Assembly: GCF_036711975.1 (NCBI RefSeq)
Contig: NC_091966.1
Span: forward strand, 39,625,501-39,689,500
Source of the DNA: Onthophagus taurus
Lineage: Eukaryota; Arthropoda; Insecta; Coleoptera; Scarabaeidae
Length of the DNA stretch: 64,000 nucleotides
Direction: 5' to 3'
The position numbers and the translations under genes were made by a program. Positions 1 to 12,700 of the stretch are shown here, one piece after another (within the stretch, counting starts at the first letter, position 1; each line of letters begins with the position of its first letter). Under the pieces are notes generated by a model. That model worked only from the letters and a program-made list of their open reading frames with translations, was not told where the DNA came from and made no database searches.

Positions 1-2700
1 TGCAATGATGACGTCGTGTACGATAATTAATTAACACACTATACATTATATGAAGTTAAGAATAGTTGTCTTAACATGTTATTTTAATTTTTTCAATAAA
101 GCGTTATTTTTAATTTAAATGTTGACCACAATTTTCAGCCGTGTAGCTGTTATGTGCTTCAGTAGGCAACTTAATTGTTGGACTGTGTTTCAAAGGCAGG
201 CGGTGTTTCGAATCCATTGTTTAAGAATAGAAAAAGTGAATGAAAATAAGAAAAGCTTCAGACACGCTCAAGCTGATTAAATTTCCCAAATCTTCATCAA
301 AATCACCTATTGACCACGATGAGGTGAGTTACTCAAATTACATGAGTTGTCTGCAAGAGTCTTTCATTCAAAATTTGCCCAAAAAAATCAAACATCATCC
401 AGTGGCTGACCAAATGAAGTTCACAAAATCAGAATTGTATAAAACCTTGGGTATCCATTACTATAGTTGTTTTGGTTGCCTCTCGTCTGATAGCTACCAT
501 CTTAGCTGGGTTTTTCTTATGTCATCTATTATGTCCATCTTATGTGTGTTACTCCCATAATTTCCTTGGTGATCCTATTCATTTTACTTACCACTCTACG
601 ACAATAAGTCATTTCTTTTCAGGATTTTCTCCGTTTAGCAGCTACTGTATTATGCTCTTTAATACCGTGTTATAGATTTGATGCTTATTCTTGTTCGATA
701 CGCTATTCGTCATAGCTAATTCTATTCGTCATAGCTAATTCTACACATACAAGGCTCTTCTGCCTTGTATGTGTATATCTTTTATGGTGCACTCTTAGTG
801 TTCCGTCGCTGGTTATTCATGCTCCCAAATATTTGTACATGTTGTCCTGTCCTCCCACACACATACAGGCCGTTTTTTGTATGCCCCATTCTATAAGCTT
901 CCTGGCCTTGTATTCCATATCTTGCTACTCAATTATTATTTAAACGCATTTTCTGTTCCACTATTTTAGTGCTTGCTCTGGATATAAAGAGTTTTCCAAT
1001 AAGAGCGGGCCGATATTGACAGTTTGTGGAGACCATGTTTGACCATCAAAGTCGACTCTCCAACGTTTGATGGCCAAATTCTAATCAGAAACGATCAGCT
1101 GATACCAGTACGCCAAAGGAATATATATAAACTTCAGCTTGGCGAATTTTGTGTCGAAACTTGGGTTTGCACCTTTCCAAGACCCAACTAATTCAGGAAC
1201 TCCAAGTTGATGACCATAGATAACACCATTTGTTCGCTGAGTGGCTTTGAGCATTTGGAAGAGAACCAAAATTTTGAACGAAATATAATTTTTGCATGAA
1301 TCAAAATCAAATTCAACCAGATTTATACGGCAGAGTGAATGAATAGAATATTTGTTATTCATAACTTGCTTTGTGGATTGATGCTGTCATATACTTATTT
1401 AGCCCAATCGAGACTATGGGGATTTCTCGATTATACGCTGTTTTTCTTATTAATTGAGAGACACAAAATAGACACATCTTGTTCTATTTTCTTTTTCAAT
1501 TAACCAATATAAGCCCTAACTTTTAACTCTCTTCAAACTGAGAATAAAATCTTACAGAAAATATCTGTCATAAATTAAGTCATAAATTTATTTGCAAAAT
1601 TATGGTGAATAACCAAATTTTCACATAAAAATAGGAATTTTGCAATGTTACAAGTTTTATTACGAAAAATGCATTTATAGGTGTCTTTAAAAAACATGTA
1701 CAACGATCCTGAGGCGAAAATAACTTAAGTTCCATATCTATTAATATAAGTCATTCAACCCACAAACGTTTTATGTAGAAAGGATTAAGTTTTGTTCAGA
1801 AATTATAAAATATGTTGAAATAAACATATAGATACTTTAGAATTTTGTAAAACACTATTTTATGGTGTTAACTTCAAAGGAGTTTATACACTTATTTCCA
1901 AAGCTCTTTTTTTTGCTGAATTTATCTTTAAAAGTTCTGCTAATGTTAAACTATCATATTTTAACAACTTACTTATTTTGTACTTATGTGGTTATACCTT
2001 TAAACCTATATCAACCCATATATATATTTTTTTACTGTATCTTCTTACTATATAGGTATATACCATAGGATTTTAAATTTACAACTAATGTAAATTGTAT
2101 TTTGACATTATAGAGAAACATTTTATTAAATTTTATGATTTAACATGAAACATCAATTCTTCTTGAACCGAGGTTACTGTAAAGAAATTGAGACATCGAA
2201 CCTAAATAGACAACATTACTATATTAAATAGAGATCCTTATTGCAAATAATAAACGTTAACAAATGCGAATGCCAAAATCGAGATGTAATAAAAAAATCA
2301 ATACCAATAAACCGTAGTTTCTTCCAAAGAAATAGAAATTAATCCAAATTGACTAATATTATAGATTCCAATTCAGAAAAAGAGTCATCCAAACCCAAAA
2401 CTTTCATGTAATCAGTTAAAGTTAAATAATAGTTAATCTCTCACTTTTAAAGTAGCAAAGAACATAATCCTCCACAATTTGCAAATACCTACAAACTTCC
2501 ACTTCTAAGTTTTTTGAGCAAACTTCTACATCCCATCAGGATCTCTGAAATCAAAATCAATTTCTACAGAATTAGCTCTGAGTAAATCATTGATTAAGCA
2601 AGATTACAGCCTAGCTACGTACTGTAGGTACTGTATAGGTGTAGGTGTAGGAAGTACATATTTGCTATTGATATGGGTGCTAAAATCCTTTTTGAGAGAG
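1..2700. other. AT-rich flank with no supported gene
   Basis: I see no gene here that I can support. Small items are a direct duplication of the phrase GCTATTCGTCATAGCTAATTC around 700-740 and a short hairpin at about 743-772 whose arms read CACATACAAGGC and GCCTTGTATGTG. An open stretch at 240-455 ends at a plausible GT donor and encodes a hydrophilic, lysine-rich peptide, so it could be a lone exon. I found no partner exon and do not call it. Confidence 0.5.
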
Positions 2701-2719
2701 GGGTGAAGACCAGGTTAGC

Positions 2720-3153
2720 CGCTGCAGGCCGTTAAAACGGTGTCGGTTCTGGCTAATGACTGTAAAAGAACTCTAAACAAACTAAGTTGTGATAACAGAG
2801 TTACTCTGATCTGGGTCCCAGGTCACTCTGGGGTTGCTGGTAATGAAGCGGCAAACGAGAGGACAGCGCTAAAGCCTTTGTGGGGCCAGAGCCAGCAGTT
2901 GGTATATTTATGATGGTCAAACCTAAGATTGGACTATGGACTGAAGAGAGTCACTGTCAAACCCGAGAATATTTGAGGACTTGCTCGTAGCAGCATTAAA
3001 ATTCTAAAGGGGTTACTGGGCACTGCCGATTAAAGGTACACCTCAACTTGTTGGGTCTAGCCGACGATGTTAAATGCTGACTATGTACGGAGGACAAGGA
3101 GACGGTTGAGCAGGTTTTATGCCACTGCCCTGCTGTTAAACGTATCAGATTCT
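2720..3153 (+). pseudogene. Non-LTR retrotransposon (LINE) ORF2 fragment: RNase H and C-terminal zinc-knuckle region
   Basis: The plus strand reads an RNase H-like segment with the motif VTLIWVPGHSGVAGNEAAN, the typical end of the RNase H fold in I/R1/Jockey-type LINEs. It is followed by a C-terminal cysteine/histidine stretch (CTEDKETVEQVLCHCPAVKR). Frame breaks and stops lie between the pieces, so it is dead. Reading stops at 3153 where a Penelope-like element begins and resumes in the same frame after 4910, so this is the left half of an interrupted LINE. The clade assignment is inference. Confidence 0.75.
3142..3153 (+). repeat. Target-site duplication, left copy (12 bp)
   Basis: GTATCAGATTCT occurs here and again at 4899-4910, exactly bracketing the Penelope-like element. 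Removing one copy together with the element rejoins the LINE frame (KRIRF followed by SIFGTQF), which supports a true insertion duplication. Confidence 0.8.
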
Positions 3154-3182
3154 ATATATATAGGATACATGGTCTGCTCAAA

Positions 3183-3592
3183 GTACATAAAGATGATAAA
3201 CCTTTGAGACCTATAATAAATAATATCAATGGACCTACCAATTAATTAGCAAAGTTCTTGAATAAATCATTACATTTCTTAACTGAATATGACGTCAAAA
3301 GCGCTGCGGAATTAAAGGAGAAAATAAAGTCATTAAATATAGAAGATTTGAATGATATTGATGTAGTGAGTTTTGACGTACAATCGTTGTTTACTAATAT
3401 ACCATTACATAAAACGATCGAATTATTGGAACAAGATTGGCAACATATTGAAGAGCACACCCTAATTAAAAATAAAAAAGTATTTATTGAGGGCATAAAA
3501 TTATGCACCATTAATAATTATTTCATATATAATGCAATATATTATAGACATATCTTTGGATTACCAATAGGGTCGAGTTGGATATGTCAATA
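3183..3592 (+). pseudogene. PLE reverse transcriptase, N-terminal part
   Basis: The reading starts with KVHKDDKPLRPIINNI, the conserved PLE opening, crosses a stop near 3245, and continues as an open frame from 3258. The motif DVVSFDVQSLFTNIPLHKTI is the RT motif A region with its first catalytic aspartates, and GLPIGSS is the start of motif B. The catalytic YxDD box never appears, because an internal deletion or frame loss removes it after 3590. The piece is a relic of a telomerase-related RT family. Confidence 0.8.
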
Positions 3593-3722
3593 ATCATCGA
3601 TAAGAACAATAACATACTAAAGACGAAATGGTATAAAAAAGATATAAGTAGTGATAGATTATTGAATTACCACAGTAATCACCTAAAATCACAAATTATA
3701 AACACGATGAACAATTATATAT

Positions 3723-4511
3723 ATGTATAGAGCAATAAAATTGACAGAAAAACCATTTTTGAAAGAAATAAAACAAAAAATATATGATATTCTGTTAAAT
3801 AATTTTTATCCCAAACACTTAATTAATAACTCATGGTTTACAATACTAAATAACATAGATGAATTGAAAGTCAAAACAAATAATATAACCCCACAAGATG
3901 ATCAACAAAGGGCAAAGTATACAAATACAGAAAATGCAAAAGGAGATATGAATAAAAAGAATAAACCAACTATTAGACAATCCCTAATTACACAATTCAT
4001 ACCTAGACAAACTAATACAGGACAAAATGTTCCAGAAAGCGATCTTAGTACTCAGGGAAATATTAACAATAAAAGCACTCATAATAATAAAGAATTTTGT
4101 AAAATTAAATTTATACCAACATTAACAAATAAGGTAACGAATGTTTTTAAGAGGTATGAAATATCAGAAATAAAATTTTCTAAATATAATAACAACAAAA
4201 TTGGCACATTAATAACAAATATGAAGGATAAAATCAAGACATTAGATAGAGTAGATACCGTATATCAATTAAACTGCACTGACTGCAATAAAATTTACAT
4301 AGGGGAATCTAAACAACATCTCAAAAAACGTATACAACATAAATACGATACTAAACAAATAAAAACGCAAAACAAAACGGTTTTATGCCAAAATTCGGTA
4401 ACTTTAACTCACAAATTTGATTTTGAAAATCCCAAAATATTAACAACAAATAAAAACACACTAATAAGAAAAAACTTAGAATCAATTTTCATAACAAAAA
4501 AAAAACATTAA
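3723..4511 (+). CDS. PLE GIY-YIG endonuclease domain (partial polyprotein)
   Basis: This is a 262-codon open frame. The first ~150 residues are a lysine/asparagine-rich linker. From about residue 175 it reads YQLNCTDCNKIYIGES, then LKKRIQHK and later LTHKFDFENPKIL with a C-terminal glutamate (LESIF). These match the GIY-YIG nuclease layout of Penelope-like elements, with the CxxC zinc-binding pair before the Y-I-G tripeptide. In intact elements the domain nicks target DNA for target-primed reverse transcription. Here it is separated from a truncated RT, so any product would be non-functional for transposition. The start codon is arbitrary because this is the tail of a longer polyprotein. Confidence 0.7.
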   Translation: MYRAIKLTEKPFLKEIKQKIYDILLNNFYPKHLINNSWFTILNNIDELKVKTNNITPQDDQQRAKYTNTENAKGDMNKKNKPTIRQSLITQFIPRQTNTGQNVPESDLSTQGNINNKSTHNNKEFCKIKFIPTLTNKVTNVFKRYEISEIKFSKYNNNKIGTLITNMKDKIKTLDRVDTVYQLNCTDCNKIYIGESKQHLKKRIQHKYDTKQIKTQNKTVLCQNSVTLTHKFDFENPKILTTNKNTLIRKNLESIFITKKKH

Positions 4512-4805
4512 TGACGCAGTTAACTTTAAAACTGACGTAGGACGAATACGCATTATGCAGATATTTTAAATAAATTAGTTATTTAATAGAGTGAGGGAGA
4601 TGAAATTTGACCTTGTTGAGAAATTTTCAAAAAGACGTGAAGAAGACGATCAATGATAAAAGTGAAAAAAGTTTTTGGTAAGAATCATATTCTACATATT
4701 GTGGTTTACACCTAAACCACAATATAAATGTTTTTTATTGTAAAATAATTGTAGTTACGTAAATCATTGAATTGTTGTTTCTTTAGATGAGAAAAATTAT
4801 TAAAC

Positions 4806-4833
4806 GTGATGATGGGAATAGTCCCGAAACGTC
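4806..4833 (+). ncRNA. Hammerhead-ribozyme-like motif in the PLE tail (degenerate)
   Basis: The text reads G-TGATGA, then T, a GGGA/TCCC stem with an ATAG loop, then GAAAC and GTC. This is the order of a type I hammerhead core (CUGANGA, stem II, GAAA, UH). PLE terminal repeats are known to carry minimal hammerheads. Two features argue against activity: the core C3 is G here, and there is an unpaired T between A9 and stem II. I call it a relic or look-alike. Confidence 0.4.
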
Positions 4834-4898
4834 GTTTGTAATGATTTAGAAATAAATAGTTAAAGAAGGGAATGGTGTAATGATTTTATAATAAAATA

Positions 4899-5035
4899 GT
4901 ATCAGATTCTCGATTTTTGGGACGCAGTTTATTTCCCTAAACGATCTGAATTACTTTTCACCTAGCAAGACATTAAGATTCGTTAAGAGCACACCAAATT
5001 TGAACTATTTTTTTGATAGATATTTACAAAATAAA
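4899..5035 (+). pseudogene. LINE ORF2 tail, right half after the PLE insertion
   Basis: This stretch begins with the second 12-bp target-site copy (4899-4910). It continues the C-terminal reading of the LINE at 2720-3153 without a frame shift: SIFGTQFISLNDLNYF then SKTLRFVKST, a typical LINE ORF2 tail of the 'LRF.KST' kind. The frame is open well past 5000, but recognisable similarity ends near 5035. Confidence 0.65.
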
Positions 5036-6760
5036 TTCGTTTTCTTTATTTCCTATAATAACTTTCTATATGATTTATCTTATTATAATCAAATATTCTT
5101 CAGTTCGAGGATCATCTTTAATCATCATGCTTTAATACATTTTCAAACCGAAATAAAAGTCGGAGCAACAACGAATTGTATTCTCATTTTACATCTCAAT
5201 TTCATAAAACTCTACAAACTCAAATTGTATTATCAAACAAATTATTTTTCCTGTAGTTTTTTGAGACTTTCATAAGATTCCTGAACTGAATGGAAAACGG
5301 ATTGAAACAACATAAGAATATATTTTAATGAATCTATAAACAATTTCCATCGAATTGAATCATCAGTGACTTTAAAAAATTCCTTAAACCCTCAATACAG
5401 TCTTCGTCATTAAAGAACTTTGTTAATTTATTTTTTCTTGTCCTATACTAAAAAAAAGAAAACTTTAGATAAGAGATTTTTCTTTAAATTTTTTAGCTTT
5501 TTTGCCAGATTTCAATCACTAACATCTATAATTAACATCACATATTTTCCACCTACTGGCAAGCAAGTTCTAACTACTTTATATTTACTCTCTTCGAATT
5601 GCGACGAGATGTTCTTAGCGGCGATGTGATAAAAAAACATCACATTTTAACGAGAAATTAGGAAATTTATCAATTCCAAAGTTGGTCCCTTTCTTATTAT
5701 TATCAATATTAAATTTTCTATATAAATTTTGAATTAAATCAACTTATTTTCGCTTCAAAAATCTGTAATAAAACGTTATACAGGTTTTTTAAAGACACCT
5801 GTATTCCGTAGTATTCGGTGTTTTAACTTGTGATATGTACATTATTATCGTACTTTTATTTAATTTTTCTAATTTTCTTTATAAACAGTAAGAATTTGTG
5901 TTATTAAAAGAATTTTACTAACCGTTGATTGGGCGTTGATTTAAATGTTGCTCGGTAGAGGTTCTCCAAAGGACACCTTAAAAAAATAGCAAGAAAACGC
6001 TAAAGTTAAAAAAAGACATAAAACATCAACAAGGCACCTAACTAACTTATCAACTAAAAGAAAGAAAAGTAAGAAACAACAATTTAAACATAAAACATAA
6101 ATTAAAAATAGTTTTGAAAACTTACAGCAGCTGGTAGACGCACCTGCAGCTTTCGATGTGCAAGTCTCAATTATTATAATTATTTTTTTGCAAATAATTA
6201 CTATTTATTTATATTAGGACAAATCTAATTACCGATTGTAATTATCTTTTTTTGCTTGTATTCAAAGTGAACATCAAAAATACTGAGACATTAATTAATT
6301 AGCATGCATGACATTGATCAAACATTTTGGACAAGGTTATAGTTTCTTCTCAGTTGGAAATGAAGCTGTCAGTCTTCTTGTTTTTATAAACAGTTCCCTT
6401 GATTTGTGGCGGTTGTCGGTTTACCTGCGTTGTAATTTGTCTTCGCTGTCTGTCTTCTTTGTTGTTTTTCGAAGATTTATTTGATGCGCGAATTAAAAAC
6501 TTTGACTTTGATTTAAAAAAAAATAATAATAATAATAACGTGACTTAACTGTTTAAATTACTTTTAAATGTAAAACATTATCAATTAATTAATTAGATTA
6601 ATTAGGAATGAAAAATAATAAAAGCGATAATAAATAATAAAATAATAATAATTAAATACGATCGAATCCCTAAGTTATTGTCACAGCCTTTTAATGGAAA
6701 CTGAATTATTAAACGAAAAATACTGATATATCCTAATAGAAGGAGTGACGGAAGTAATAA
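5036..6760. other. Intergenic, no supported gene
   Basis: This stretch is AT-rich and I see no recognisable coding or structural feature in it. Its right end should hold the 3' UTR of the minus-strand gene that stops at 6761; A/T-rich stretches resembling polyadenylation signals are present around 6590-6660. Confidence 0.5.
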
Positions 6761-9700
6761 CTACGTAATCCTAAACGTAGCGCAATTAGTACGTCTTGTT
6801 CCTCCACCTCCCATCATCGTTTGTTCTTCAACATTACTCGTTTCTAATTTAACATGTATTTCGGGTACCGAATAAGATGAAGAGGATTGGGCGGGGTTTA
6901 CAAATGGGTTAATAAATTTTACTACAATGTTTTGTGGGGGTGGTGGTAGAGGTGATGGTGTGTAAGGTGGGGGTGGTTCCATTGGTAGAGGTCTTAATTC
7001 TGTCGATATTAGAGGAGATTCCCTCGATTGTTGTTGAAATTGAATCGGCATTTGCTTTCTTTCAGCGGGTGTTTTAAAAACCGGGCGTAATCTCCTCAAA
7101 CATTTCACTAACAATCGGCGATAAATCAAAGCTGAAGCGCAATTTAAACCTTTAACAGCCGTATAAGACCCATCCTCCGATAAATTGTTGTTCTTTTTCG
7201 GTTGATTCACTTCATTAGATTTATTATAACAATTTTGAAAAAATTCTTGGGTGATTACCGATAAAACGTAATTACAAACAGTCTCGAAATCGGCAACTTT
7301 CATATCTTCGGCCGCTTCAAAATCGAAGGGGCAAGCAACGTTATCTTTATTTCCCGTTAAAACCGCCATTATGTATTGGGCGTTTTTTTCGCTACGCAAC
7401 ATCGAATTTACTTCACCTCTTAACACTTTTTCTTCGGTTAAACTTACTTTGTAAGAACCATCATCCATGATTTGTATCGGATCCTCCATCGTTTTTGTGT
7501 TTAACGACGTCGACGGTTGTTGCCCCCCGAAAATTTGGTTATAACTTGGAAGTTCTTGTTGATTTATTTGGTAATTAGTTATATCGGGGTAAAAAAAATT
7601 GTTTTGTAACGAATTCAAATTTAATCCTTGTTGGGTTCGTAACGAATCATTAAACAATTTCGATGTTAAATAATTTTGCTGAGGTTTATCGTCTTGTTGA
7701 TTCGTTTGAATGTTGGTATCGGCGATTTGATTACTCATCGATGATACTCTACATCGTTTTTTAGGCGGTAACATGTATTTATCTTTAACTAAAGTCCAAT
7801 AAATTATGTCGTCGTCTTCGTAATCCCATTTGCGTTTTAAATTATCGAATTCGTTTGTTTCTTCGAACGAATTATTTTCGGGGGTTTGTGTTCGCTCGAT
7901 TAAATCTTTTGAGGAAGATTCCTTTTTATCGGCCGTTTCGTGATCTTGAGTTGTTTTTTCAACGGTGTTTTTATTTAAGTAAAAATTTGGGTTAAAAATT
8001 AATGGGGAGATGTTAGTTTCATCGTTGGTGACGTTGTTTAAATTAAAAACACTCGCCCTATCGATTGAATTACAACTTTCATCGCTACATATAACTAAAT
8101 CCCGGCTGCTATCATCGTCGTAAGCAATCTCATTTTGATTAGAGTTAAATTTATCGTCATTTGTATTCTCTAAATTTTTCTTTTCGTTAATTATTTCTTC
8201 GTTTTCTTTATTAATTAACGGCAATTCGTTAGTTATTTCTAAAGGTTCTAAAACTCCTTTTCTTCCGATATCAATCACTTCATTTAAAGTGTACTCCCTT
8301 AAATCCCAATGTTGGCGAGTTCCATACGGGCATATTTTATTGTTTTGTATATTAGCACATTGGGCGCGATACAAAGGATCTTCATTCGCTTTTCGTCTTT
8401 TTTTGTTTTGACTCGATTTTCGTTTTGATCGTTGAGTTCCATCTTCGAGGGGCGTCGATTTATTTCGATTTTTGTTATAAACCTGGTAAAGACATTGTTG
8501 CTTTTTCACCGAAATGCACGTCGCGACCGAAATCACGCTTTCATCGGCCGTTTCAGTATCGGTGTCGTAAATTTCTTTCGAAATTATTTGGGGTAATAAC
8601 ATTTCTTTTTGTTGCTCGATTGATTTGCGCCGTTTAACTTCTTGTTTAAATTCGGCGATTGTGTTTCCGGTGTAATTTATTTCCCCGAAACATTTTTCGT
8701 TGTTTTCGCTAAAAACGTATGGGGAAATTAAATCGAGGGCTTTTTCGGTGGATTTTCTACGATTTTTATGTGATTTTAATGTGTTTCTTGATAAAGTAGC
8801 TAAAGATTCTAATTTTCTTACGTGTTTATGACTACTTTTTTCCGATTTTAATAACTTATTTATGTGCTTGCTTTTGTGTTTTTGGTGTTTTAATTTTTCT
8901 TTTAAAATTGGTTGTGTGTTATTCTCAATTAATTTATTTGATTCTTGTAATTTACTATAATCGATATAATTCGTCTCGTTTTCTGTTATATTAAGTTCGG
9001 TATTGACGTTAAGTTCGGCATTAACATTAAGTTGTTTTCGTTTGCTTGCAAATATTATTTCAGAATTTTCATCGTCGGAATCGCCAAAAAGTGTTTTCAT
9101 GCAACTTTTTGATTTATCTTTTATTTTTTTCGATTTTTTATCTTTCTTAATATCTTCTTTTACATTTTCCTCGCACAAATTCGTTTCTTTCTCAACCTCA
9201 TCATTAATTTCTTCGTTATTTCCCGATAAACAATCGATTAAACTTTCTTGTAGTGGCTCAGCACTAATTTGATCTTTATTTGAGGAAATCTCAACTAAAA
9301 CTTTAACAACAGCTTCCTCATTAAATTTCCCATTTTGTGTGTTAATCGCATCTTTAATTGCTTGCACATCAAACTCCGTATTATTAAACTTACTCATATC
9401 CAAGATTAATTTATCACCGACCACATCCGCTATTTTCGACGATGAATCTTCCTCGTTTATTGGACTCGTTTCAGTTTGAATCGCGTCGGATTTAGTTTCG
9501 ATATGATTTTCGGATGTTTCTAAATTAGAGTCGGTTTGAATCGCAATCGCTTGTGGTAAAGAATTAATTTCCTCAGAAGATTCTTTTAATTCAACATTTG
9601 ACTCAGAAGGATCTTCTTTTGAAATAATTGTAGTTAAAAGCTTAGTCAACGCCTTTAATTTTTCATTCCTATCGGTTTGGTTGGATCCTAAAGAAATAGC

Positions 9701-12700
9701 AATTTCATGAATCGTTTCAAAAATAACCTTCGTCGATTCGCACTCTTCATTTTCCGGTTCAATTTGAATTTCATCCTCTTGAGTCTTTAACTCTGCACAT
9801 TCTTCTTCCTCAATCGCACCTAATTGAGTTTCACACTCATCAATATTAACATTAACAACCTCACTTTCAATTTCTTTCAAATTTTTATTACAACTAAGTG
9901 ATGATGATTCATTACAAAATTCCTCAATCATCTTAATTATTTCAATCGAAGGTTTTCTAATCTCCTCATCATTTTCGTCATTTAAATCCTCCTCTAATCG
10001 TTCAACATCTAACACATTACAATTAGAAGTATCAGGAACATCAACAACAGGATCAAGGAAATAATCGGGATTATCAGGATCTTCAACATCATCAAAAGGA
10101 AAATCATCGTCAACCCTACCTGATTGTTGTTCGTTGTTATCCTCTTTCTTCTTAAAACTGTACTTTTTCAACAAACACGTAGTTCGCGTATTGTGTTCTA
10201 ACGGCACCCAAACGTTATATTTTCGCAATTCGGCGGATGTTAAAAGTTCGAGTTGGACCGCGGCATCCCAAAACACTTTTTCGTCAGCTGTCCGGTTCAC
10301 GTAACACTTCACCCCTTGTTTTAAAACGTACGATTTGCTAGGTTCGGAAAATTGTGGAAACCCGCCGGAAATATCGACCGCTTTATTAATATCTTTAAGC
10401 ACCTTTTTAAATTCGCCCGTATACCGTTTTTGCCACTTTTCAAAAACCGGCGATGGAGTCGGACTTTCGGGTCGCTTCTCCAAAATTTCAACTAATCGAT
10501 CGAAAACGAGTTCTTGTGAAATTTCGTCTGAGAAGACCACTTTTTTGGGTGGAATTGTTGCGAGATCTTTATCCGGTTTTTTTAGACTACTTTTTATTAT
10601 GGGTGGAGGTAATTTTGGGGGGACATCCATTAAAGGGATAAAACCATTGTTAACTAACGCGAATAAATCGCCTGATGGAAGATCATTTTCGCCATAATAC
10701 TGGTCGTTTAAACGATTACTCTCAACAGGACCTGAAAGGAACGTTTCGAATTCATTTTCAGGGAAGTCCATATTCGATTGATTAATTTTTGGGTCAAATT
10801 GATTAAATTCCTCGCATGTTGATTTGTATAAAACTCTTGGTGGACTTTTATTTTCGCTTTTCTCTTGGTGTTTATCATTATCAACCTCGTTATTTAAATC
10901 TGAATCACCAGAAATAACCATTGGTTCCACTCTTGTACTTGTTTCTTCAATCTCGTCCATACTTACACTTAATTCACTTATTGCATCAGAAGTTATTGAT
11001 GATGACTCCATAGATAATCCACTTACAGAGATTTTTTCTATTTCTGATGGACTCATTATTTTTGCAACTTCCATTTCTGTTTGGATAAATTTCTCAAAAT
11101 CAGATTCATTGATTTTAATTATATTTTCAGATTCTGCATGGATTACATCATCAATTTTATCATCCTCTACAACTGATTGAACTGATTGAATTGATTGAAT
11201 TGAATGAATCGAACTTTTATCCATATCTGTACCACATTCAGATTCTTCACTTTCACTCTCTTTATTTTGATCTTGACTCAATTCAATCGAAACATTATCT
11301 TCATCAATTTGATTTGATTTCTCCAATTCTTCATCCTCCTCATTTACAATTAATTCAGGAACAATTTCTCGATTTTCCTCAACATTTTCAACCTCTCTTT
11401 CCCCAATCTCTTCATCTTCACAATCAAGATTCTCTTCAATATCTTTATTTACAACTTCTTGCTCTTGATTTTCTTCAATTTCATTTGTAGTAATTTGATT
11501 CGTTTCATTTACAATTTTATCATTTTCATTCAAACTCCCACACACTTCTTCACTTTCCCCTTGTAAATCATTTCCTTCATCCTCCACCACCCCCGAAATT
11601 TCTTTCTCAATTGTATTCTCAATCGTATTTTCAATTTCATCTTCACCAACTCGAATTTCTCTTTCGATACTTACCCTGTCAATTTCATCCGAATTAAATG
11701 TTTCTTTATCGTTATTGTAGCTTTCGAAAATTCCTCGTTCGCAATCTTCGTCTTCTCGTATTGATGCGTCATCAAATAAGCCGCATCGTTGTTCCCTGGG
11801 GGGTGTTATTAATCCGTGGTGGAACTCTAACGAACTAAAATCGCCCCTTAAAGCTGCGTATTCGATTTGTTTGAATAATGATTGGGGATCTGAATCGGAT
11901 TTGTCGTTTCCGAAGATGCTTTCGCTGTTGGGGACCGAAACGGCGACGACTTCATCTTCGTCGCTATCTAAGACTATTACTTCGTTTGTGGTGAATGTTG
12001 GGCGTTTTAGATCTTCGTGACGTTTTCTTCTCTTGTGGCGTTCCTTCCGTTTTGGTGGTTGCTAAAAATTAATTTTTAATTTATTACTTTATTGTTTTGG
12101 GACTAATTACTTTTTTAACGTAAGTGATTTCGCAATCACTATCGATATCGATTTCGCAGATGATATTTTCGTGCTCGCTTTCGCTCTCACTTTCTTCCGA
12201 ACTTGAAACGAAGTTTTCCGAAAAATCGAATGTATTGGGGTAGGATAACGATTTACACGAATCGTTTTCTGTACTAATACCCTATAAAAAATTTAAAATT
12301 TTTATTTTTAAGGGCTAATTTAGTTGTTATCTTACAACAGATTGCATCATATCAGTGATGTTTCTATCAGAAGGAACATGACAGCTTTGTGTGCTTCTCA
12401 AATACTTAAAGTATGCTCTTGTGGTTCTCTTTCTTGGAAAAACAATGTGTTCGACAGTTTTAACTGTAGAACTAGACGGAGTTTCAAGAATTTTTTTTAA
12501 TATCAAATCGTCTTTAACTTCTTCTTGCGTCTTTCCAAACGATTGCAACAAATACTTTTGTTGCTCAGATCTTAAATGTTTCGGGGTTAATTCTTGCATA
12601 TCTTGGTAGTTTAAGTAGTAGGAATAAAATCCTGGATAACTTGACGTTTCTACTGGCATCGTTAATAAACAGTGACTAAAAATTTAAAAAATTATTAAAT

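Larger units (their letters stand above)
3154..4898 (+). mobile_element. Penelope-like retroelement (PLE), internally deleted
   Basis: The element contains the two hallmark PLE domains in order: an N-terminal reverse-transcriptase piece and a C-terminal GIY-YIG endonuclease. It is followed by an AT-rich 3' tail with a hammerhead-like motif. The RT catalytic region is missing. The text jumps from a motif-B-like GLPIGSS at about 3570 to the post-RT linker (WYKKDISSDRLLNYHSNH) at about 3630. It is flanked by 12-bp duplications and lies inside a LINE in the same orientation. It cannot be autonomous. Confidence 0.85.

Noticed and set aside
185-215. TTTCGAATCC resembling a tRNA T-loop
   Set aside because: No matching acceptor, D or anticodon stems nearby.
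240-560. Open frame with a possible donor site near 455
   Set aside because: No partner exon, recognisable domain or similarity; in AT-rich DNA a 106-codon frame is weak evidence.
1081-1362. 93-codon minus-strand frame
   Set aside because: No domain and no splice partner; composition is like the surrounding noncoding DNA.
5420-5629. 69-codon frame downstream of the LINE
   Set aside because: Phe/Lys/Ser-rich AT-driven frame with no features.
8425-11490. Plus-strand frames opposite the large minus-strand exon
   Set aside because: They are antisense shadows of the acidic low-complexity gene; they have no domain and no splice logic.
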